Of a stretch of DNA of 64,000 bases, positions 12,101 to 48,774 are shown in pieces. Where the stretch lies: assembly GCF_040807025.1 (NCBI RefSeq), contig NC_090964.1, forward strand, positions 6,696,001 to 6,760,000, read 5' to 3'. Under the pieces are notes generated by a model. That model worked only from the letters and a program-made list of their open reading frames with translations, was not told where the DNA came from and made no database searches. The DNA is from Struthio camelus (taxonomy: Eukaryota > Chordata > Aves > Struthioniformes > Struthionidae). Both the position numbers and the translations under genes were made by a program. Numbering within the stretch: the stretch's first letter is position 1; each line of letters starts with the position of its first letter.

Positions 12101-13590
12101 CCGGGGCTATCTGCCGCTGTCAGAGCGCCGCGGTGTTGATCAATTTACTTGGGGACACAGATTTACCAGCACGTGTCCCGATCAGGAGGAGGTAGGAGTA
12201 TCTTCCCACTTTGTCCAACTTAACTCATCCCCAGAGCACCAGCCCGTTCAATAGCTTGGAAGACCTCTGTCCAGCCGGTATTACTCAGCCAAGCAGGCCA
12301 CGAAAGTAGGCTACCAAAGTAGGGAGAAGTTAATTTGCTGCTGCATTCCCCACTGGCAAACGTGCAACAGTCAGGGACTAGACAGTTCAGGCCGACCCGG
12401 GGCTGCTGATCGATCCAGACACGAGGAGGTGGAAAAACCTGACCCAGTTATTTCAAGGGAACGTTGTGCCAGTTTTAGCTTCTAGGAACTGCTTCTGAGA
12501 GAAACCCAGCCCCAGTACGTTCTCCAGAACAAGTGTCCCGTTGTCCGTGTGCTCCCAGCACGCAGCCCGGCTTCAACGGAAACAAGTATTAAGTGTAATC
12601 ATCGAGGATCAGGCTTCTGGCCCAGATATGACTAAGCTCCTTCAAAATGGAAAACGCTCAGGATTTCTTGCTTAATAGCTAAACCAGCTTAATTTGATTA
12701 TTCAGAACATAACCAGGCAGAAGGGAGGAATTGACACACCTAGCTCGTTCCCGCTCTGGCTGCTGATTTACTTGAATTCACAGGTCACGTTTTCTGTTGA
12801 TCACTTCCACCACGTCGCTGCAGCAAGAATCGATGTTTCCTCTTCGCACCCAGCTCTGCCGGGAGGACGAACTGAGCCGCCTTCCCCGAGCACACCCACC
12901 TCCAGTGCTTCGGGAGCCCGTGCCATCTTACAACAAAAACGTAACTGATTTAAATCAGCTGGCGTGCACCCTCAAAACCCTCACTTTTTTGCCACCAAGG
13001 GCCTCTGCCTTCCCCGCACCACGTCCCCCGAGGATTAGGGTCTGCACCTTTGCCAAAAGGATAATACATCCATAACGTTTAGCATTAAATCAGTTCAAAA
13101 CTCCCGCGGGCTGTGATGGCTCCAGTTGTACACGTGACACTCAGGAAGTTCACAGCAGAGCCAAGAAACGAGGGTGGCCGAGCCCGGGCGCATGGTGCTG
13201 AGCCACCCCCCTACGCTCCTCCTGGGGCTTTATCTGAGCCTTATCAGATTTCCTGGTGACTCAGGCTGCCTGGTGCCTGGGTGAAGGCCAGGGAGGTACG
13301 AGGGGACAGGCAGACACGGAGCTACGACAGCGTGTCGGCCTGAAATAGCAGCCGATGCCCACCGGCCGGTCTCTGCTGGCAGTCATTGTTTCGCAAATCC
13401 CATCGCCCCGTGCCTGTCCCCAGGGCTCTGTCCCCAGGCCGGGGCTGCGCACAGCGGACACGGCTCGCGCAGAGGATGCCGCTCTCCATGCGGCAAAGGC
13501 AGTGGAGGCAGGGGGCTGCTCTGCACCCCCGGCCAGGCCCCGGGCGCTTCGCTGACCCTGGCCCCGCAGACCCTAGGCGGGCTGCCTCTG
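9110..13590. other. Intergenic region between WDTC1 and SLC9A1
   Basis: I find no coding exon, RNA gene or recognisable transposon here. All open frames are short and none resembles a known protein. Base composition falls from GC-rich near the WDTC1 promoter to average, then rises again from about 12800. Regulatory elements may exist but cannot be called from one sequence. Confidence 0.6.
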
Positions 13591-13679
13591 CATAGGGAGT
13601 GCTCCCACCTCACCGGGCACCGCACCGCACCCTCTCCTGCGAGGGGCACCCACCAGGCCTGCCCACAGATCTGGTTTCT

Positions 13680-14620
13680 CTCGCTCCTTTGTGCACCCCC
13701 TCCTTGTACCCTCCCTTGCATTGCGCTCAACCCCGCCTTGCCCCGCTTCCACAGTGCCTTCTGCCTCCTTGCACTCCCTTTTGCACTTGTATCCCCTCGT
13801 CTTTGCACCCTGCTTTGCATTGCGCCCCAGCCTCCTTGTGCCCTGCCTTGCATTGCACCATCACCTATGAGCACTCTCCTTGCCTTCTAGCACCCCCCTT
13901 TGCATGTACCCCCCAGCATCCTTGCACCCTTCTTTTATTGCACTTCCCTTTTCTTGCATCCCCTTGCACTGCACCCCCACTCACCTCCTTGCACCTCACC
14001 TTGGATTAGCACCCCTGCTTTGCAGTGCACCCCCCCTCCCTTCCTTGCACTCCACTTTGCATTGTGCCCTGACTGGCATAAGCCCCTCCCGTCTCCATGT
14101 ACCTCCAAGCACCCCCCTCACCTCCTTGTGTCCTGCTTTCTTTTACACCCCTTACCTACTCACACCCTGCCTCACATTGTGCTTCCCTCCCTTCCTTGCA
14201 GCCCGTTATTGCTCCCTGCTTTGCACTGTGTGCTTTGCATGCCCTGCCTCCATGCAGCTCCCTTTTGCATTGCACCCCTTGCCTCCTTGCTCTCCTCCCT
14301 TCCATTAGCATCCCCTTTCCCATTTGCACCCCCTCCTTTCATTGTACTTCCCTCCCCTCCTTGCACCCTACTTTGCACTGTACCCCCTTCATCTCCTTGC
14401 ACCCCCACATACCTGCACCCCCCCTTGCATTATTCTTCCCTCCCGTCCTTGCACCCCTGGCATTGTGCCCCCTCACCTCCTTGTACCCCTCCACCTACTT
14501 TTACCCTCCCCTGCATTGCACTTTGCTCCCCTCCTTGTTCCCCGGCATTGCACCCTCCTGTGCTTGCACCTCCCCCAATCTTCTTATATCCTGCTTTGCA
14601 TTGCCCCCCATCATCTCCTC
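13680..14620 (+). repeat. Degenerate CCTTGCACCC-type tandem repeat
   Basis: The plus strand is a C/T-rich series of diverged short units built on CCTTGCA or TTTGCATTG, spaced roughly every 20-40 bp. It merges without a break into the regular octamer array that follows and is probably its older, decayed part. It has few stop codons in several frames. Confidence 0.8.
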
Positions 14621-15915
14621 GCACCCCAATTTGCATTGCCCCCCCTTGCATTCCCCCTTGCATTGCACTTGCCTCCCGGCATTGCACCCCAATTTGCATT
14701 GCCCCCCCCTTGCATTCCCCCTTGCATTGCACTTGCCTCCCGGCATTGCACCCCAATTTGCATTGCACCCCCCCCTCCTCCTTGCATTCCCCCTTGCATT
14801 GCACTTGCCTCCCGGCATTGCACCCCAATTTGCATCGCACCCCCCCTTGCATTGCTCTTGCCTCCCGGCATTGCACCCCAATTTGCATTGCACCCCCCCC
14901 TCCTGCTTGCATTCCCCCTTGCATTGCACTTGCCTCCCGGCATTGCACCCCAATTTGCATTGCCCCCCCCTTGCATTGCACTTGCCTCCCGGCATTGCAC
15001 CCCAATTTGCATCGCACCCCCCCCTCCTCCTTGCATTCCCCCTTGCATTGCTCTTGCCTCCCAGCATTGCACCCCAATTTGCATCGCACCCCCCCTCCTC
15101 CTTGCATTCCCCCTTGCATTGCACTTGCCTCCCGGCATTGCACCCCAATTTGCATTGCCCCCCCCTTGCATTGCACTTGCCTCCCGGCATTGCACCCCAA
15201 TTTGCATCGCACCCCCCCTCCTCCTTGCATTCCCCCTTGCATTGCACTTGCCTCCCGGCATTGCACTCCAATTTGCATTGCACCCCCCCCTCCTCCTTGC
15301 ATTCCCCCTTGCATTGCTCTTGCCTCCCGGCATTGCACCCCAATTTGCATTGCACCCCCCCCCTCCTTGCATTCCCCCTTGCATTGCACTTGCCTCCCGG
15401 CATTGCACCCCAATTTGCATTGCCCCCCCTTGCATTGCACTTGCCTCCCGGCATTGCACCCCAATTTGCATCGCACCCCCCCTCCTCCTTGCATTCCCCC
15501 TTGCATTGCTCTTGCCTCCCAGCATTGCACCCCAATTTGCATCGCACCCCCCTCTCCTCCTTGCATTCCCCCTTGCATTGCACTTGCCTCCCGGCATTGC
15601 ACCCCAATTTGCATCGCACCCCCCCCTCCTCCTTGCATTCCCCCTTGCATTGCTCTTGCCTCCCAGCATTGCACCCCAATTTGCATCGCACCCCCCTTCC
15701 TCCTTGCATTCCCCCTTGCATTGCACTTGCCTCCCGGCATTGCACCCCAATTTGCATCGCACTCCCCCCTCCTCCTTGCATTCCCCCTTGCATTGCACTT
15801 GCCTCCCGGCATTGCACTCCAATTTGCATTGCACCCCCCCCCTCCTCCTTGCATTCCCCCTTGCATTGCACTTGCCTCCCGGCATTGCACCCCAATTTGC
15901 ATCGCACCCCCTCAT
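14620..15915 (+). repeat. 72/52-bp minisatellite carrying 20 POU octamers, upstream of SLC9A1
   Basis: This is a near-perfect tandem array. Each unit contains CACCCCAATTTGCAT, then GCAC plus a C-run, and CTTGCCTCCCGGCATTG. The octamer ATTTGCAT begins at 14629, 14692, 14756, 14828, 14881, 14953, 15005, 15077, 15148, 15200, 15271, 15343, 15413, 15464, 15535, 15607, 15679, 15750, 15822 and 15895. Most units are 70-73 bp. Four are 51-53 bp because they lack a roughly 20-bp CTCCTCCTTGCATTCCCC segment, and the first two are 63-64 bp. Units vary at few sites (CATTGC or CATCGC after the octamer, CGG or CAG before CATTGC), so the expansion is recent. Confidence 0.97.
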
Positions 15916-16115
15916 CTCCCGGCCTGCACTGCACCCCTACCTGCTCGCACCCCTCCCCCCGTTGCCTTGCGCTCCCCGCCCCGCTTGCCGTTGCACCCCC
16001 TCGCCCTGCCCGCCCCCCGCCGCCGCCGCGCTGGCGGCGCCGCACTCCGCAGGCGCTGCGGGGCCGCCCGGCGCCGGCCCTGCGCCCGCCCCTGCCTCCT
16101 CCCCGCGCCGCCCCC

Positions 16116-16145
16116 GGCCCGGCCCGGCCCGGCCCGGCCCGGCCC
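16116..16145 (+). repeat. (GGCCC)6 pentanucleotide repeat
   Basis: Six perfect head-to-tail GGCCC units lie in the SLC9A1 core promoter or 5' UTR, flanked by imperfect copies. Confidence 0.9.
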
Positions 16146-16200
16146 CGGCCCCGCGGCGGGACGTGCCCCAGCGCGGCGGCCGCCCCCGCTGCGCGCGGCG

Positions 16201-16275
16201 CGGCTCGGCTCGGCTCAGCCCGGCTCGGCTCGGCTCGGCTCAGCTTAGCCCGGCTCGGCTCGGCTCGGCCCGGCC
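16201..16275 (+). repeat. (CGGCT)n pentanucleotide repeat in SLC9A1 leader
   Basis: There are fifteen pentamers, most of them CGGCT, with CAGCC, CAGCT, TAGCC and CGGCC variants. The array ends 24 nt before the upstream ATG and 65 nt before the main ATG, so it is probably transcribed. Confidence 0.9.
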
Positions 16276-16298
16276 GCGGCGCTCTGCGGCTCCCGCCC

Positions 16299-16328
16299 AT
16301 GCGGCCGCCCGGCGCCGGCGCCCGCTGA
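16299..16328 (+). CDS. uORF in SLC9A1 leader (9 codons)
   Basis: An ATG at 16299 opens a nine-residue frame, MRPPGAGAR, with TGA at 16326-16328, 11 nt before the main start and in a different frame. It could reduce or regulate NHE1 translation if included in the mRNA. Its translation is an inference. Confidence 0.45.
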   Translation: MRPPGAGAR

Positions 16329-16339
16329 GCCCCGCCGCC

Positions 16340-43618
<27,279 letters not shown>

Positions 43619-45030
43619 CAGGCGGCGCGCGGAGCCTCGCTCGCCTGCCTGCGGATTCTCTCTTTCTTCATTCGTTCTTCTTTCTTTCCCTTCTACTTTG
43701 GTTCCTCCGTCACTACACACCGGGTTTGGGAAGGGGAGACCGTCCTGGATGGACAGGGACTGCCAGGACAGCTCTGCCCAGCAAGCCCTGAACCGGCCCC
43801 GAGGAGCGGGGAAGGAGCCCCGGGGCCGCCCGGCCGCGGAGGGGACGGCGACGGCCGCCCGCCGCCTCCGCCGCCGCCCGCTGCGGCCCCGGCGGCGATG
43901 GACGATGTACCGCCGGGGACGGGGGGACTCGCAGGCGCCTCGCGGGGCTTCTCCTGGAGGCGCTCGCCCCTCCTCGACTCAGGACCCGCGAGCGGCTCTC
44001 GGGGCGGCTCCGGCGAGCGCGACGCCGGTGCGCCCTGGGGGGGCGCGGGGCGGCCTCGGGGGCTGCCTGGCGGCACCGCTTTGCCTCTCCGTAGTTTGCG
44101 TGTTAGCTGCCTCCCCGCCTTGTTCTGGAGCGGAGCGCTCGGAGGCGGGAGCCGGTGCACGTCACCCCGGCACCCTGCTCGGGCCAGCGCTCCCCGCCGC
44201 GGCCGCTGCCCCCGCCGGGAGCAGCCCGGCAACGCCTCCTCCGGCACTGCATTTCACGCTGGGTCTTGTTAAAGAAGTATCCTATAGCCATGCAAGGGGG
44301 ACGCAGGTCCCCCCCCCGCCGCCGCCGCGCGCTTCGAGGGGTCCCTCCGGCCCTCTCCGTGCCTCCTGGATCACCTGGCCCTGCGGGGACCTGCTGCCAG
44401 GGGTCCCCGGGGGGGCGAGCGTGGCCTCGGCTCGCGGCTCGGCCCTGCCCCGCGCCCGCCTGCTCGCTGCCCTTGCCGGGCGCTGCGGGACCCCCCCCCC
44501 CCCCGGGCAGGGGCTACCAAAAGCGCCGGGTGCTCCTTAACCAAAGACAGCCACCAAGTTTGACGTGCGCGGGGACGTGGCGTGCAGATGATTGTATTTT
44601 GGTTTTTTACGCCATGTGTTTTCTTTTTTCCCCCCCTTACCCATCGCCTAAAGGAGCTTGGGAAGAGCCAAGGGTGGTCCCCCCCGAGGGGACGGCCGGG
44701 GGGGGTGTGCCGGCGTCCTGAGATCACAAAGAGCCCCGCGGCTCGGCCGGGAGGGAGCGTCGGGCGTTGGGGTGATTCGCAGCCCTCCCCGGAGCCCGCG
44801 TGTCCCGCGTCGGGCTCCCGCGCCGCCTGCGCCCGCGATGCCCGCGGCCGGGGCGCGCGCCTGCCCTCGCTGTCCGCACGCGCCCGCTCTGTCTCCAGGA
44901 GGAAAAGAAAAGAAAAGAGAAAAAAAAAGCAATGAAAATTCTCTCTTGTATAAAAAAGGGGAAAAAAAACACATGTAAAGAGATTCTTGTTTTTTTCATG
45001 AATATTCTAATAAATTAATGTTAATTTTTA
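43619..45030 (+). other. SLC9A1: SLC9A1 3' UTR
   Basis: About 1.4 kb follows the stop, GC-rich and CpG-rich until about 44890, then A-rich. It ends just after the poly(A) signal. Open frames inside it are by-products of GC composition. The end point is inferred from the signal. Confidence 0.75.
45009..45014 (+). terminator. SLC9A1: Poly(A) signal of SLC9A1
   Basis: AATAAA lies in an A/T-rich pocket and is followed by TTAGTGGGTTTTTTTCC, a G/T-rich downstream element. It is the first canonical signal after the stop codon. Confidence 0.85.
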
Positions 45031-45680
45031 GTGGGTTTTTTTCCTGGCCGTTCGGGCATCCTTCCCTTGCAGCAGGGGCTCGGCCGTCCCTCGGGGGCGG
45101 CGGTGACGGGACGCCCCCTCCGGAGCCCTGCAGCAAGGGCTTGCAGTGCCAATGTTCCTCCTTTGTTAATTTTTTTTTGGGGGGGGGGATAAGGAGAGCA
45201 TTCGGGGCCTCGACCCCCCCCCCAAGCGGAGGAGCGTTTTCTCCCTCTCACCCCCCCCCCCGGGGACCTGGGTGCCCCAGGGCCACCAGGGCTCCCCGGT
45301 TTTTAGCCCATCGCCAGTCGGACGCGTTTGGTCACTGCAAATTACAGCTCTGCTTCGACGCGGCAGTGACTCACGCGCCGAAAATCCAGTAAGCACCGAG
45401 TGGCTGGCGTTGCTCACGCGCTTAAAATACCTGCGGCCCAGGGTCGCCCCTGTCTCCGGGCTGGGATTCACCCGCGCACATCCCGGGCAAGTGCTCTGCA
45501 GGCGTTCCCGCGGGCTCTCTCCGGGGGCCGTGCCGGGGAGGCGACGCCGCCGGGCAGCCCCCCGCCAGCCGGCCGGAGGATGCTCCGGAGGGCGAACGGT
45601 GGCGCTGGGTCTGCGCCAGGTTGGTGGGTGCCAGGCTGGCTCCCTGCACGGGGTTCGGGGCGTCTCGGCCGGCGGGATGA
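45030..45680. other. Intergenic region 3' of SLC9A1
   Basis: GC-rich DNA with C- and G-runs near 45175-45260. No gene is recognised. Confidence 0.55.
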
Positions 45681-45689
45681 TCAGGAGTG

Positions 45690-45855
45690 GGAGGCGGGAG
45701 GCGGGAGGCGAGAGGCGGGATGCGAGATGTGGGATGCAGGATGTGAGGGCTGCAGGATGCGAAATGCAAAAAGGGGGTTGCGGGATGTGAGAGGCGAGAT
45801 GCAGGATGCGAGATGCAAGATGCAAGATGGGGGATGCGGGATGAAGGATGCAGGC
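45690..45855 (+). repeat. GGATGCG-type 7-bp tandem repeat
   Basis: Diverged heptamers of the types GGATGCG, AGATGCA, GGATGTG and AGGCGGG run head to tail for about 165 bp. ATG recurs every seven bases, so it moves through all three frames. Confidence 0.85.
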
Positions 45856-48295
45856 CTCGGCGCCACCCGAGCATCACGCTCCTCACACGTGCTGGAGAGC
45901 AGCACGTGCAGCCACCCGCTCGGTTTTGGCAATGCCCTTTAACGTGAGAACTGGCCAAACAAAGGCATTTCCAGGATATTCTCGTCTCTGAAGGCATGAG
46001 TAACTTTTTTTAATGAGGGCGGACTCAGAATCGCTGCGGGGCTGGGCCGGCTCCGCTGAGCAACCGCTGAAGCACACGGGGCAGCCGCTGCGCCGAGGCC
46101 GCGGCGGGGGCGGACGGGCCCCGGCGGGAGCCCCCCGCGCCCCGGCGGCCCTGCCCCTGCTCGAGGGCTTGTGCGGGGAGCGGAGGACGGGCCGCGCTGC
46201 CGGGCAGCAGGGACGCGCAGCCATGGAGCCGTTTGATAAAGGCGGAAGCGGCAATTAGTGAGAGCGGCGAGTCCCGGGTCGGCACGTATCCTGCCTCCCT
46301 GGCACGCGCATGCACACAAACCCTCCAGCCCGCACCTGGGCTGGGCCATCTGAGCCCAGGGTGCAGAGGGACCCTGCGCGGGAAGCCCTTGCGGGTGCAC
46401 AGGGTCCCCGGGGCATCACTTCCCTGGCTGCCAAGACAGGCTGGACATAAAGCCCAGGCCAGGCTTACCATAAAGCAAGGCTTGGGGAAAACCCAGCTAA
46501 TTACCGACGGCTCCACGAGTGCCACCTCCAGCTAGAGGGATTTGCTGATATTTATCCTGGTGGCGTCTGGCGTTCCCAGCACGCAGGGACAAGCCCGGAG
46601 CAAACGTGGGTGCTGGCTCCCGTGCCAAGACACCGCTGTCCATTGCATCCGCCCCAGCCGGAAACCGGACCCCGGGAAGGAGGAAAGCCGCTTCGCGAGG
46701 GGCCAACGCGTGAGAATCGTCCCTTCGGGAGGCCCCGGCGATCCCCACGCGGTCCCAGGAGCAAAGAGGCACCGCAGAAGCGGAGGAAGATGGAAACAAG
46801 AATTCCCAGTTTTTGCATCGGGTGCGTCCGCGGGGCGGCCGGCTGGTGGGGCGCTGGGACGGCGGGTGCCGCGCGGTCGTCCCACGGCTGCGCCGCTGCC
46901 TGGATCAGCGCACCGGCATCGCCCGGGGCCCGGAGCAAAGCCCGGCACGTCGCAGCGGCATCGGGGGACGGAGACCGTCCCAGCGGGGATGCTGCTGGCC
47001 GCGGCTTGGGCAGTGCCATTCCCAAGTTTGGAAGCGCATCCTGCATCCTCGGTGCGCCGCAGCGGGGCGGCGGGGGGACGGCGCGCCCCGGCCCCCCGCG
47101 TGCCCCGGGCAGCGTTTTGCAGCCACCCAGGGAGCTGACGGGTGCCGTTCCCCAGCTCTGCGTCACCCTCGGTAATGACACCCCGTGCTGCGGTGGCACC
47201 TTTCATCCTCGGACCTCGGAGGTTTATGGCTCACGACACCTCTGCGGGTGACGGCGTCGCGGCCGGCGCGAGTTATCGTTATTTCCGGGAGGTGGACTGG
47301 GCTGCTCAGGCACCGAGGGCTTCGGGGATGCCCGGGGATGCCCCGATCATCACGCCTGAAGCCAGGGCCAGGGCTAAGAGCAGACCCGCCGCGACGGCTC
47401 CACTTTGGAGCCGGCTTTTGCACAGAGGGAGAAACCCTCTGCCCCAGCTTCCTCTTTCAGGGTGCACGTTTGGGGACGGCGGCCCTCTCAGCAGCCAGCT
47501 GCTGCTTGCAGGAAGCCTTTGGTTTTTAGGCTGAATTAGGCAGAAATCAGCTAAGCTGTCTCCTGCTTTCTCACTTCTGCAAAACGCAGCCCCGAGCAGC
47601 GTGGGCAGATGGTTCCCCACGGCCGGGCCAGGCTGTCTCGCGGTTACAGATTTGCTCTTCCAGATTTCTAGGTTTCGCCACACTCTGCCACGGCTCCAGC
47701 TCAGTTCAGCCAGCCCACGGTGTTTTCGGCATGGCTCAGGCTTGACGGAGCACCACCTAAACTGGATTTAATGAGAAAATTGCTGGCCAGTCCCATTTAT
47801 TGCTGCAGGAAATAAGCCGGTAGGGAAGGGCTCAAATATTGCAGCAGGTCCCAGCCGGAGGCAGCCCAAAGCGCCTTGGTGACGCAGGACAGGGCCGGGT
47901 GCAGCGCACCCCTCCTGCACCCTGCGCGGAGCTTGCGCAGCCCCGTGCACCACGGGGACCCGCTCCGCAGCATGGGTGTCGCAGCCCTTCGCAGGTCGCC
48001 TGAAATCCTCCTCCTCCTCCTCGCCGCGGCGGGCTTTCCGCTGGGGCGCTGCTGGGAGAAGCGAATCGCTCTGTTGGGGTGCGGCGGGGTGCGAGGTGTC
48101 ACCGTGCTCCTTCGACCCGGGCTGGTGGCCGCACGCTCGCCCCGGCCGCACGGCTGGGAAGGTTCCCGCTGGCCCCGGGCCCCGGCGGGGAGGCATCGGG
48201 GCAGAGCGGCGGGCGCCAACAAACAAGAGCTGCATTTGCTAAGGGAGGTTTTGCACCAGCCGGGCAGAAGGGCTCCACCTCCTAAGTCCACAGCA
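45856..48295. other. Intergenic region, no gene seen
   Basis: GC-rich DNA. Overlapping open frames of 100-260 codons occur on both strands at 45900-47700 and 47770-48580, without any recognised motif or exon structure. I regard them as composition artefacts. Confidence 0.55.
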
Positions 48296-48299
48296 GCGC

Positions 48300-48770
48300 T
48301 GCATGGCGGGCATGGGTGCGGGGACGGCGGCACGGGTGCACGGGGACAGAGGCACGTGTGTGCAGGGATGGCCAGCCAGTGCACAGGGACAGCTGGTGTG
48401 GGCACGGGGACAGCTGGCTTATGCACAGGGTGGCCAGTGCATGCACAGCGGTCACCGGCACGTGCATGAGATGGCCGGTGCTTGCACACCGGTGACCGGC
48501 ATGTGCACAGGGTGGCCAGTGCTTGCACAGGGGCAACCAGTGTGTGCATGCGGCAACCAGCACATGCACGGGGCAACTGTCACGTGCACGGGGTGGCCAG
48601 TGCATGCACACCGGTGACCAGCACGTGCACAGGGTGGCCAGTGCATGCACAGGGGCAACCAGTGTGTGCATGGGGCAACCAGCACGTGCAGGGGGCGACT
48701 GTCACGTGCACGGGGTGGCCAGTGCACACGTGGGGGTGACTGGCACGTGCACGGGGTGGAAAAGGGCCCC
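48300..48770 (+). repeat. CACGTG-rich minisatellite
   Basis: Diverged 18-24-bp units such as GGGTGGCCAGTGCATGCACA and GGGCAACCAGCACGTGCAC are repeated about 20 times. The palindromic E-box CACGTG occurs at 48353, 48459, 48581, 48622, 48683, 48703, 48727 and 48744. Other units carry the related CATGTG, TGCATG or ACATGC. The array lies 3.3 kb past the SLC9A1 poly(A) signal and 3.8 kb before the TENT5B TATA box. Confidence 0.92.
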
Positions 48771-48774
48771 AGAT

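Noticed and set aside
13900-16248. Plus-strand open frames of 740-830 codons over the octamer minisatellite
   Set aside because: They consist of repeated 24-residue blocks from a 72-bp DNA unit, occur in all plus frames at once, and have no family resemblance. They are products of repeat periodicity and C-rich composition.
47797-48576. 259-codon minus-strand frame over the CACGTG array
   Set aside because: Its N-terminal half is the translated minisatellite (repeating HTLVAPVHALATLC-type blocks), so it is a repeat artefact.
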